Below are positions 51,556-60,026 of a stretch of DNA of 64,000 bases, piece after piece. The stretch's first letter is position 1; each line of letters opens with the position of its first letter. This stretch comes from Sediminibacterium goheungense (lineage in GTDB: Bacteria > Bacteroidota > Bacteroidia > Chitinophagales > Chitinophagaceae). Position numbers and translations under genes: made by a program. Under the pieces are notes generated by a model. It searched no databases and had not been told where the DNA came from. It saw only the letters and a program-made list of their open reading frames with translations. The stretch covers positions 1,204,050 through 1,268,049 of the forward strand of contig NZ_SNWP01000010.1 of assembly GCF_004361915.1 (NCBI RefSeq), given 5' to 3'.

Positions 51556-52263
51556 ATGAATAGTATGTCTAAATATGATCAGCTAAAAAAAGAAGCATAT
51601 GATGCCAATATGCAGTTACCCAAACTGGGATTGGTATTGTTCACGTTTGGTAATGTAAGTGTAGTTGACAGAGCCAACCAGGTTTTTGCCATTAAACCCA
51701 GTGGTGTACCTTACGAAGAGCTGAGTCCTGAAAAAATGGTGATTGTTGATTTTGATGCAAATGTGATTGAAGGAGCATTACGTCCGTCATCTGATACCAA
51801 AACCCATGCAGTGCTCTATAAACATTGGACTTCAATAGGCAGCATTGTTCATACCCATTCAACGTATGCAACGGCCTGGGCACAGGCTCAAAGGGATATT
51901 CCCATATTTGGTACTACGCATGCGGATCATACCACAGCTTTTATTCCCTGCGCACCTCCTATGAGTGACGAAATGATTAAGGGTGACTATGAAACAGAAA
52001 CCGGTTTCCAGATTTTAAACTGTTTCAAAGAAAAAGCCTTGGATCCGGTTGAAACAGAAATGATGCTGGTTGGTAACCATGCTCCATTTACCTGGGGTAA
52101 AAATGCGCACAAAGCTGTTTATAATGCAGCAGTGCTTGAGGAAGTAGCCAGAATGGCTTATCTCACACTACAGATCAATCCGCAGGCCCCTGTTCTGAAA
52201 GATGCACTGATCAAAAAACATTTTGAAAGAAAACACGGCCCTGATTCTTATTACGGTCAATAA
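51556..52263 (+). CDS. araD: L-ribulose-5-phosphate 4-epimerase AraD
   Basis: A 235-residue class II aldolase-fold epimerase. The zinc ligands are visible in [15 protein letters not shown] and in the later [10 protein letters not shown]. The substrate loops [13 protein letters not shown] and [13 protein letters not shown] are typical. It turns L-ribulose 5-phosphate into D-xylulose 5-phosphate, which enters the pentose phosphate pathway. The start is either 51556 or the Met three codons later ([12 protein letters not shown], 51565), which fits other family members well. It follows araB by 17 bases. Confidence 0.95.
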   Translation: MNSMSKYDQLKKEAYDANMQLPKLGLVLFTFGNVSVVDRANQVFAIKPSGVPYEELSPEKMVIVDFDANVIEGALRPSSDTKTHAVLYKHWTSIGSIVHTHSTYATAWAQAQRDIPIFGTTHADHTTAFIPCAPPMSDEMIKGDYETETGFQILNCFKEKALDPVETEMMLVGNHAPFTWGKNAHKAVYNAAVLEEVARMAYLTLQINPQAPVLKDALIKKHFERKHGPDSYYGQ

Positions 52264-52289
52264 TATTTATATCAACAAAGACAAGCACT

Positions 52290-53780
52290 ATGATTAATCT
52301 GAAGCAACTGGAAGTTTGGTTTGTTACAGGGAGCCAGCATTTATATGGCGAAGAAACATTGAAGCAGGTAGCTGCCAATTCAACCGTCATTGCAGATGCG
52401 CTGAACAAAGCACAGGGTATGCCTGTGCAAATCGTTTATAAACCCACTGTAAAATCTACGGAGGAAATATTTGCCATTTGTCAGGAAGCTAATAATGCAA
52501 CGAATTGTATAGGCATTATTACCTGGATGCACACTTTCTCTCCTGCTAAAATGTGGATTGCCGGCTTAAAGATCTTACGCAAGCCATTACTCCATTTTCA
52601 TACCCAATTCAATCGTGATATCCCCTGGGCAACCATTGATATGGACTTCATGAATCTGAACCAGAGTGCGCATGGCGACCGAGAGTTTGGCTTCATCATG
52701 AGCAGGATGCGCATAGATAGAAAAGTTGTGGTAGGTCATTGGAGCGATGCTGAGTGTATTGATAAAATAAACGGATGGATACGTGCTGCTGCGGGCTGGC
52801 ACGACTGGCAGGGTGCCCGCTTTGTTCGTTTTGGTGATAATATGCGCTTTGTAGCGGTTACCGAAGGTGATAAAGTAGAAGCTGAAGTTAAATTTGGTTA
52901 CTCTGTAAATACCTATGGTGTTGGTGATCTGGTACAGGTAATGAATGAAGTAAGTGACAGCGATATAAATGCACTGGTTGATGAATATATAGCATCGTAT
53001 ACCCTGATGGATAGCTTACAAAAAGGCGGTGCTCAACATGCTTCCTTACAAACGGCTGCTAAAATTGAGCTGGGTATTGAACGCTTTTTGCAACAGGGTA
53101 ATTTCAAAGGTTTTACTACCACATTTGAAGACTTACATGGTCTTGAGCAGTTACCGGGCATTGCTGCACAGCGTCTGATGGCCAAAGGCTATGGATTTGC
53201 AGGTGAAGGCGACTGGAAAACAGCGGCACTCGTTCGCGCCATGAAAGTAATGGGTAGCGGACTAAAAGGTGGCAACTCTTTTATGGAAGATTACACCTAC
53301 CATTTTAATCCCGATAATAAACTTGTACTCGGTGCTCATATGCTCGAAATATGTGAATCGATTGCCGATGGCAAGCCCAGCTGCGAAATTCACCCACTGG
53401 GGATTGGCGGTAAGGCCGATCCAGTTAGATTGGTATTTAATTCCGGATCGGGCCCTGCTATCAATGCCTCTATTGTAGATATGGGTAACCGTTTCCGCTT
53501 ACTGGTGAATGATGTAATGGCTGTTGCCCCCATCAGTAGTTTGCCAAAGCTGCCTGTGGCAAGGGTTTTATGGAAACCTTATCCGGATATGCAAAATGGT
53601 TGTGCTGCATGGATACTGGCCGGTGGCGCCCACCATACCTGTTATTCACAGAATATTACATCTGAACAGATGGAAGATTTCGCAGCCATGGCTGGTATTG
53701 AGTTTGTTTGCATCAACAACAACACCAAAATGTATCAATTTAAAAATGAATTGCGCTGGAATGATAAATTTTATCAATAA
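52290..53780 (+). CDS. araA: L-arabinose isomerase AraA
   Basis: A 496-residue isomerase. The opening [21 protein letters not shown] is the classic AraA start. The manganese ligands lie in the family blocks around [22 protein letters not shown] and EDYTYHF, and near the C-terminus in [10 protein letters not shown]. It converts L-arabinose to L-ribulose, the first step inside the cell. The length is normal. It follows araD by 26 bases and precedes the symporter by 34 bases. Confidence 0.97.
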   Translation: MINLKQLEVWFVTGSQHLYGEETLKQVAANSTVIADALNKAQGMPVQIVYKPTVKSTEEIFAICQEANNATNCIGIITWMHTFSPAKMWIAGLKILRKPLLHFHTQFNRDIPWATIDMDFMNLNQSAHGDREFGFIMSRMRIDRKVVVGHWSDAECIDKINGWIRAAAGWHDWQGARFVRFGDNMRFVAVTEGDKVEAEVKFGYSVNTYGVGDLVQVMNEVSDSDINALVDEYIASYTLMDSLQKGGAQHASLQTAAKIELGIERFLQQGNFKGFTTTFEDLHGLEQLPGIAAQRLMAKGYGFAGEGDWKTAALVRAMKVMGSGLKGGNSFMEDYTYHFNPDNKLVLGAHMLEICESIADGKPSCEIHPLGIGGKADPVRLVFNSGSGPAINASIVDMGNRFRLLVNDVMAVAPISSLPKLPVARVLWKPYPDMQNGCAAWILAGGAHHTCYSQNITSEQMEDFAAMAGIEFVCINNNTKMYQFKNELRWNDKFYQ

Positions 53781-53814
53781 AAAGCGAAATTACGCATACC
53801 TAAACCACTAACTA

Positions 53815-55500
53815 ATGAAAGGACTTGCCACTATTGACATTATTGTCTTTCTTTTTTATTTCATCATTGTAGCCGGGTATGGTTACTGGATCTACCTCAA
53901 AAAAAAGAAAACGACCATCGACACCAAAGATTTCTTTCTTGCTGAAGGATCATTGACATGGTGGGCTATTGGTGCTTCACTTATCGCTTCTAATATCTCT
54001 GCTGAACAATTTATTGGTATGAGTGGTGAGGGATTTTTTGTAGGTACAGCTGTTGCCGCTTATGAATGGATTGCCGCACTGGCACTCATTATAATCGCTA
54101 TCTGGTTTATGCCAATCTACCTGAAGAATAAGATCTTCACCATGCCCCAGTTTCTTACCAACCGTTACAATGAAACGGTTGCATTAATCATGGCTGTATT
54201 CTGGCTCTTCCTGTATGTCTTTGTAAACCTTACCTCTATCCTATACCTGGGTGCTGTTGCGATCAATGGTTTGGTGGGTGGCGAATACCTGCATCTTATC
54301 ATGGTATTACTGGCTGTTTTTGCACTGATTATTACACTAGGTGGCATGAAAGTAATTGGTTATACGGATGTTATACAGGTTGCCGTATTAATTATAGGTG
54401 GTTTGGCTACAACGTATATGGCTTTATTGATTGTGAGTGAAAAATTTGGATTCGGCAAAGATGTGATCGCTGGCTTTAACACTTTACTCAAAGAAGCACC
54501 AGATCATTTCCACATGATTCTTGAAAAACCCGGTCCCGATGCCACACAGGAACAGATCAACAAATACCTCGTGTTGCCCGGTATTGCTATGTATTTCGCA
54601 GGCCAGTGGATCGTAAACCTGAACTATTGGGGTTGCAACCAGTACATTACACAAAGAGCATTGGGTGCCAATCTGCAAACTGCCAGAACGGGTATTCTCT
54701 TTGCGGGGTTATTAAAATTAATGATGCCTGTGATTGTAATGTTACCAGGTATCGCCGCTTATGTGTTATATAAAAATGGTCACCTCCCTCAATTGGAAGG
54801 CGGTAGCAAGGATGGGGCTTATTCTGCCATTCTCAGTTTTCTACCAAGTGGCCTGAAAGGTTTATCCATTGCTGCATTAACAGCAGCCATTGTTGCTTCA
54901 CTGGCAGGTAAAGCCAATAGTATTTCTACCATTTTCACCCTGGATATTTATAAGAAATACCTGAAGCCCGGTGCTGATGAAAAGAAACTGGTTTGGACAG
55001 GAAGGTTAACAATTTTCATCGCCATGATCGTAAGTGTATTATTTACCTGGAACGACACATTAGGCATCGGTGGTGAAGGCGGATTTACCTTTATCCAGAA
55101 ATATACGGGCTTTATCAGCCCGGGTGTATTTGCCATGTTTATTTTAGGTATGTTCTGGAAGCGAACAACAGGAGCAGCTGCCATTGCAGGTGTGATCTGC
55201 GGTTTCGTTCTCTCCGTATTCTTTAACAACTATGCACCCGCATTACTGGGTCATGAAACCATTTTGTATACTGCCTATCCAAATGGAAAAGGTGGCTATG
55301 AAATCCCATTCCTGATTAATATGGGTTGGTCATTCTTCTTTACTATGGTAGTAATGATACTGATTAGCCTAGGTGGACCTAAAGTAAATCCAAAATCTTT
55401 TGTATTTGAAAAGGGTATGTTCAAAGTAAGTAACTCTGTACTGGTGTTAATCATCATTACTTTATTACTACTGACTGCACTCTATGTAAGATTCTGGTAA
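53815..55500 (+). CDS. sodium/solute symporter (SSS family), probable L-arabinose importer
   Basis: A 561-residue inner-membrane protein with about 14 hydrophobic helices. SSS family marks include GSLTWWAIGASLIASNISAEQFIGMSGEGF in the first helices, the QWIVNLNYWGCNQYITQRALGA segment, and IAALTAAIVASLAGKANSISTIFTLDIYKKY. Sugar-specific members (SglT type) have this build. Position at the end of the araBDA operon makes L-arabinose, or a short arabinoside, the likely substrate. A strong hairpin terminator follows 20 bases after the stop. Confidence 0.93.
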   Translation: MKGLATIDIIVFLFYFIIVAGYGYWIYLKKKKTTIDTKDFFLAEGSLTWWAIGASLIASNISAEQFIGMSGEGFFVGTAVAAYEWIAALALIIIAIWFMPIYLKNKIFTMPQFLTNRYNETVALIMAVFWLFLYVFVNLTSILYLGAVAINGLVGGEYLHLIMVLLAVFALIITLGGMKVIGYTDVIQVAVLIIGGLATTYMALLIVSEKFGFGKDVIAGFNTLLKEAPDHFHMILEKPGPDATQEQINKYLVLPGIAMYFAGQWIVNLNYWGCNQYITQRALGANLQTARTGILFAGLLKLMMPVIVMLPGIAAYVLYKNGHLPQLEGGSKDGAYSAILSFLPSGLKGLSIAALTAAIVASLAGKANSISTIFTLDIYKKYLKPGADEKKLVWTGRLTIFIAMIVSVLFTWNDTLGIGGEGGFTFIQKYTGFISPGVFAMFILGMFWKRTTGAAAIAGVICGFVLSVFFNNYAPALLGHETILYTAYPNGKGGYEIPFLINMGWSFFFTMVVMILISLGGPKVNPKSFVFEKGMFKVSNSVLVLIIITLLLLTALYVRFW

Positions 55501-55520
55501 TAAATAATACTTTCATAAAT

Positions 55521-55550
55521 AATTAAGGGGGCCTAAGAGCCCCCTTAATT
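55521..55550. terminator. strong terminator after the arabinose operon
   Basis: Perfect 12-bp arms (55521-55532 and 55539-55550, AATTAAGGGGGC) with a 6-base loop. The GC-rich core with A/T ends could work on either strand. Confidence 0.88.
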
Positions 55551-55675
55551 ATTTCAGTTTGTTCCCTTCTTTTATCACCAGACTATCAAACCTTATCCTG
55601 CTTATTGTCTATAACGATAATGGAAAAAAGAAAATGGCAGATAGTAGATTTTATACTGGGTTTACCATTTGAGGG

Positions 55676-56335
55676 TTAACCGAGTAAGGGTAATAATGTG
55701 GTATAATCTTTTGCGTAAGTGATGATATTTGGGTATTGGCTGAATTCGTCTGCTGTATGCATGGTGGTTAATACAACAGCCTTCATGCCGGCATTCAGCG
55801 CCGCTTCCACCCCCTTGGGTGCATCTTCGAAAACAATACAGTCAGCAGGAGCACAGCCCAACTCTGCCGCTCCTTTTAGGTAGGTTTCAGGATCCGGCTT
55901 GCTATCTTTTACATTTTCTGCGCCAACAATTGAATCAAAATAATGTCTGATGGCGAGTCCGTCAATAGCAAAATCGATATTAAACAAAATGGCGGCTGAA
56001 CCAATACCCATTTTGATCCCTTTCTGCTTTGCTTCTTCCAGAAAGGTTTCCAGACCGGGTAAGCCCTTAAGATGTGGTTTATACAGTTCCTGATATCTCT
56101 TTTCCTTTGCAACAGACATTTCATCCATTTGCTGAGGGGTAAAATGGTCAGGGCCAAATATTCTGATCAGCAGTTCAACATTCTTTCCATACATATGAGA
56201 AGCTACTTCCTCCCAGCTTAGGTTTGCTCCTAAATCTTTGGTTAGAATATCGTACCATACCTGTTTATGATAATGCATATCATCGATCATGGTACCATTC
56301 AGATCGAAGAGAAAAGCTTTTGCTGTATGTAACAT
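55676..56335 (-). CDS. HAD-superfamily hydrolase, beta-phosphoglucomutase-like, DxNGT variant
   Basis: A 219-residue subclass I HAD protein with the four-helix cap. Motif I is FDLNGTMIDD: the nucleophile Asp is present but the second Asp of DxDGT, the general acid/base, is Asn. Motif II is GIGSAA (Ser), motif III has Lys in VKDSKPDPETY, and motif IV is VFEDAPKGVEAA. The DxNGT form occurs in several Bacteroidetes homologues (recollection). It would act on a small phosphorylated sugar, perhaps with altered mechanism or pH range. It is convergent with the arabinose transporter operon, beyond a terminator. Confidence 0.88.
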   Translation of the reverse strand: MLHTAKAFLFDLNGTMIDDMHYHKQVWYDILTKDLGANLSWEEVASHMYGKNVELLIRIFGPDHFTPQQMDEMSVAKEKRYQELYKPHLKGLPGLETFLEEAKQKGIKMGIGSAAILFNIDFAIDGLAIRHYFDSIVGAENVKDSKPDPETYLKGAAELGCAPADCIVFEDAPKGVEAALNAGMKAVVLTTMHTADEFSQYPNIITYAKDYTTLLPLLG

Positions 56336-56418
56336 ATTTCCTTAAAAATTTATGCCCGCAAATTAACACATCAGCGGTACTTACAAATGGCAAATATTGA
56401 CTAACCTTATACAAATTT

Positions 56419-57471
56419 TCAGGAAATATCTTTAACGAGTTGGGTATTGGCTTTCAACATGGCCAGACCTTCCTGTCTGCTCATATAAGGTACTCCGGCC
56501 TCATGATTCTGTTTACTGATTGTATACATGATAGCCCAATGACGGGTGATTTCTTTCCATGCAAAAAAAACAGAATGACGGGGATCGTACATGTGTGTGG
56601 GTTCACTTCCTGAACCATTGAGTTCTATAATAGAAAAATTTTTTCCTGCGCGTAATTCTTCAATGGTATGGTATCTCACATCCATTCTACCATAAAAGAA
56701 ACCTTTGATTTGTTTGGCGAGCTCGTCTACCATCGTATTTAGTTTCTCATCGGCTAAATAGGTTACATCGATAAACTTAGCACCTCTGGCATGATTACCA
56801 TAAGGTACCAGTAGTTTCCGCTCTTCTTTTTGCAAAACAAGTGTTAGTTCTTCAGGTATATTCTTTCTCAATACCGGCAGTTGCAGCAGAAATCTTTGAT
56901 TCTGTTGTAATAATTCTTCAATGGTAGATGTTCCGTCTCCAATTACGGTTAAGAATTCCTTTCCAACTATACCTGTAATACGTCCATGTGTCTCATTGGG
57001 TAGTCGATAATAAAAAATACCCAGTTCATTTTCATAGGGTATGTATGCCTGTATCAGAAAATCCACTTTGCTTTTTCTTGCATAAGCCAGCAGGTCCTGA
57101 TCATTCTCGAGTTTCTGAACACTCATTCCCCGCATACCAATATCAGGTTTTCCAATTAGGGGATATGAAACGGCTTTCGATCTTACCTTCTCCAGTACCT
57201 GAATAGCTGATGTGCCTGCTTCAAAAAACAGGGTTTCAGGATATGAGTTTTCGGGTAAAAGATCATAGATTTCTTTCTTACTTTCCATCAGAAATCCTCC
57301 GTTACGAATACCAGGATTGGCTGCATTTACATAGAAAAAAGCCCTTGCTTTTAAACATAACCAGAACCAATAAGGATAAAGTGGTGCATACAATACAGCA
57401 AAAGGCCAGTATTCCCAATGAAATATTTTTATCAGAAGCGGATGATAACTAAGCTTTTTAAAAAAGTGCAT
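56419..57471 (-). CDS. ATP-grasp protein, D-Ala-D-Ala-ligase-like, unknown substrate
   Basis: A 350-residue protein. The first 80 residues have a hydrophobic stretch (YWPFAVLYAPLYPYWFWLCL, about residues 21-40) that could be a re-entrant or membrane-associated helix. The rest is an ATP-grasp fold: the Lys in PLIGKPDIGMRG, the FLIQAYIPYENELGIFYYR strand, the GDGTSTIEELL loop, and metal ligands in DVRYH and IIELNGSGSEPTHMYDP. Such proteins join a carboxylate to an amine or similar group; the substrate is unknown. It begins a tight group with the NRDE and DinB-like genes (9-base gap), so it may modify a small molecule with them. Confidence 0.75.
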   Translation of the reverse strand: MHFFKKLSYHPLLIKIFHWEYWPFAVLYAPLYPYWFWLCLKARAFFYVNAANPGIRNGGFLMESKKEIYDLLPENSYPETLFFEAGTSAIQVLEKVRSKAVSYPLIGKPDIGMRGMSVQKLENDQDLLAYARKSKVDFLIQAYIPYENELGIFYYRLPNETHGRITGIVGKEFLTVIGDGTSTIEELLQQNQRFLLQLPVLRKNIPEELTLVLQKEERKLLVPYGNHARGAKFIDVTYLADEKLNTMVDELAKQIKGFFYGRMDVRYHTIEELRAGKNFSIIELNGSGSEPTHMYDPRHSVFFAWKEITRHWAIMYTISKQNHEAGVPYMSRQEGLAMLKANTQLVKDIS

Positions 57472-57480
57472 ACATGGAAA

Positions 57481-58209
57481 TTAGGCAACCGGATATTGCT
57501 GAACAAATGCCAGCCTTTCTTCGTTTTGTTCCTGATTAATAAGGTCTTCATATAGCATAATAGCCTGGCTACTTTCACATTCAATACTGGTTACGCTTAC
57601 AGTAGCCATGGTATTATCTCTGTTCATGCAAATATCATTTTCGCAATCACCTTCTCCACCAAACAAATGAAAATTACGTATGTCTGTTACAGAAGGTTGA
57701 GGATACCGGATTAACCAGTTCCTGAACCAATGCTCTCTTTTTTGAATGATATCTGGTGCATACAAGGTAACCGATGACCAGATATGCGGCTGTGTGGTAT
57801 CCATCTCTCTTATGTATTTTTCTTCTCCGCTCCACCTGCATTCATGTAAGCTTGCGTTTTCCCAGATAATGAGTGTAAAAGGCTCGATGCCAATGAGATT
57901 TATTTTTTTGAAAGCAGCAAAAGCACTGGTCTGTGACAGAATATCAAGGAAAATCAAACCACGACTCCTTCTATATGCTGCTGCAGGCTCATGCTTTATA
58001 AATCCACCATTTAATAGTACCATGGCTGTTCCTTTTTCAGAAACACCTATCCAGGTACCACCCGCCTGTGCATCTTTTGGAAATAAAATTTGTGTTTCGC
58101 CATACCTGGCAATAGAAGGCAGGATTGCCCTTTTCCGTATAACTTTTTCATCACGATTAGATGTAAGTAATACTTTATCACCTAAGGGAAGAAAGGTTAC
58201 TGTACACAT
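57481..58209 (-). CDS. NRDE/TANGO2 family protein
   Basis: A 242-residue protein of the NRDE family, named after the motif seen here as LTSNRDEKVIR near residue 18. The N-terminal MCTVTFLP gives a Cys at position 2, which in Ntn-hydrolase folds would become the nucleophile after removal of Met. The family includes eukaryotic TANGO2; its chemistry is not settled. The gene overlaps the DinB-like gene by 13 bases and is followed 9 bases later by the ATP-grasp gene, so the three are probably co-transcribed. Confidence 0.87.
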   Translation of the reverse strand: MCTVTFLPLGDKVLLTSNRDEKVIRKRAILPSIARYGETQILFPKDAQAGGTWIGVSEKGTAMVLLNGGFIKHEPAAAYRRSRGLIFLDILSQTSAFAAFKKINLIGIEPFTLIIWENASLHECRWSGEEKYIREMDTTQPHIWSSVTLYAPDIIQKREHWFRNWLIRYPQPSVTDIRNFHLFGGEGDCENDICMNRDNTMATVSVTSIECESSQAIMLYEDLINQEQNEERLAFVQQYPVA

Positions 58210-58697
58210 TTTTCCCTGTGTTTTATGGTAGAACTTGCAACACCAAATCCTTCCGGGAGCTGAATATCCGACAATTCTGCAACCCCTACCCTTATCAGGG
58301 CCATATGATGAACTGTATGCTCCAGATTATAAACCACCTCCCTGTAATAATTACTCTCAACAGTTATGGTTTCATTTGAAACATCATCATAACTCATTTC
58401 AAGCTGTATTTTTTTATCTGCACGCAACAGATCACCACTGATCTGATGCAATAAACGAATCGCCAGATTTTTATCTGTTTCTATTTGTTTATCCCTTTTT
58501 CTTCTTTCGTAGTTTACAGTTCCTGTTTCATATCCTTGTTCCAGACATTGAAAAAGCTCTACAATATGCCGAACATGCTGTCCAATGGTGGCATTAAACA
58601 ATGACTTACTACAGGCTGTATATTGTTCAGGTGTGAGTTTATCCAGTGTTTCATGTAACTGTACAAACACATTTCGAATAGCTTGAGCAATTTGCAT
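58197..58697 (-). CDS. DinB-like four-helix protein
   Basis: A 166-residue helical protein of the DinB/YfiT-type superfamily. The metal-binding His triad is probably in IGQHVRHIVEL near residue 38 and in NLEHTVHHMALI near residue 128. Members include bacillithiol and mycothiol-dependent transferases and many unknown proteins, so the reaction cannot be told. It is the first gene of the DinB-NRDE-ATP-grasp group and its end overlaps the NRDE start by 13 bases. About 230 non-coding bases lie upstream, with no clear promoter box. Confidence 0.82.
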   Translation of the reverse strand: MQIAQAIRNVFVQLHETLDKLTPEQYTACSKSLFNATIGQHVRHIVELFQCLEQGYETGTVNYERRKRDKQIETDKNLAIRLLHQISGDLLRADKKIQLEMSYDDVSNETITVESNYYREVVYNLEHTVHHMALIRVGVAELSDIQLPEGFGVASSTIKHREKCVQ

Positions 58698-58924
58698 ATG
58701 ATTGGGTTCTTTACTTTTTATAACCGGAACCTAATGAATTCTAATTTACGTATTACTTTATCTACAGGTTTGGGGTTCCGATTGAAAAACCGCTTATTTA
58801 AGTGAAAATAACTTACTTTTTTTATATCCCTAAAAATTATCAGGTATCAATATCCACAGCTTTTTCGCCGACATATGTTATAGACTGACCGACAATAAGA
58901 TCCTATGATGCCCTTTTGAAGCTA

Positions 58925-59335
58925 TTAAGTTCTTCGGGAAGTTAATTTTTTTATACTGTTGAATAGCTTTTCCTTCTCGATCCATAGTAACAATATAGCA
59001 GCTACCCATACTATCAGTGCATATAGGAACAATAATCCATGATCACCCATTACTTCTATTCCCAAAACAAATACATGAGAAAGTAGTGCACCACTCATAA
59101 TTCCTGCAGCAAAAAAAGCTCCGAACGGTGTGGTTGGCTTATACAAGATTAATAGGGATGCTACTAATTCAGCTATACCAGTAGCGTACCTTCCCCATGG
59201 CTCCATATTCATTTGCGAAAAAATATAAACAGATTCCGCAGAACCTGAAAATTTATAATACAGTGTCTGCAGCATAATAAGGGAAGCGATGATTCTCAAT
59301 ATCCAGAGAAAAATAGCAGATGATGGCTTTTTCAT
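58925..59335 (-). CDS. DoxX-like membrane protein
   Basis: A 136-residue protein with four hydrophobic segments (about residues 8-24, 48-65, 72-92 and 100-118), in the pattern of the DoxX/DoxD-like family, including KFSGSAESVYIFSQMNMEPW between helices 1 and 2 and GIAELVASLLILYKP. The function of the family is poorly known; links to thiol stress or quinone reduction have been proposed. It starts 14 bases after the YHS-domain gene, so the two are an operon. Confidence 0.85.
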   Translation of the reverse strand: MKKPSSAIFLWILRIIASLIMLQTLYYKFSGSAESVYIFSQMNMEPWGRYATGIAELVASLLILYKPTTPFGAFFAAGIMSGALLSHVFVLGIEVMGDHGLLFLYALIVWVAAILLLWIEKEKLFNSIKKLTSRRT

Positions 59336-59349
59336 AATTTGTATATTAA

Positions 59350-59817
59350 CTATTGAATAATTTTTTTCCAGGATAAATCGGCTTTTTGCTTTAATGCAGC
59401 TTCATCTTTATTCCAGTCTTTTAAGGTGTTGTTGAAAAACCGGTTATAAAAGAGATAGAGCTTATTATTCACTATTTTAAACGTTTCTGGGTCAATATCC
59501 ACTTTTTCTCCTTTTGCACCCATTGCATAAGCACACCAACCTCCATATTCCGGCTCATAAACGGATGGATTTTTCTGGAAAAGTTCCTTATGCTCTGCAA
59601 CAGAGAAGTAATAGGTAATTCCCTGATGTACTAATGCAAATTCTTTTTTGCCCTTTACAGCCCTTTTCTGCATAAAATAGGCTACCGGGTCATACCCCTG
59701 TATTGCCAATCCGCTTTCTGAAAGATTAAAGTGCTTCTTTCTTTCAGCCGCACCCTGACCGACAGCATAACTGGTAAAGAAAATGCAGATGACCAAGCAT
59801 AAATGTTGAAGTTTCAT
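59350..59817 (-). CDS. exported YHS-domain protein
   Basis: A 155-residue protein with a signal peptide ending near residue 21 (YAVGQ). The YHS domain covers residues 35-95: IQGYDPVAYFMQK, then ITYYFSVAEHKELFQKNPSVYEPEYGGWCAYAM. The motif that names the domain is changed to Tyr-Phe-Ser here, and a Cys near the end may bind a metal. The domain is often found in copper or other metal handling proteins. The following PETFKIVNNKLYLFYN is the usual extension of this family. It is the first gene of a two-gene operon with the DoxX-like protein. Confidence 0.88.
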   Translation of the reverse strand: MKLQHLCLVICIFFTSYAVGQGAAERKKHFNLSESGLAIQGYDPVAYFMQKRAVKGKKEFALVHQGITYYFSVAEHKELFQKNPSVYEPEYGGWCAYAMGAKGEKVDIDPETFKIVNNKLYLFYNRFFNNTLKDWNKDEAALKQKADLSWKKIIQ

Positions 59818-60026
59818 AGCTTTTTATTTTAACGTTGTGTATAATAGCAGGTTTAGATACAATTGACGATCCTGATACCTAAGCCTTACAGCCCTGATAA
59901 AATTTATCTGCCCTCTCATTATGATCTTAAGCTATGTTTAATGGGTTTAGTCAACATATTTAGACTTCTTACTCTACTTTTAATTTTTTACCTTTAAAAA
60001 GCTTATCACTATAGCCATCCTATTTC

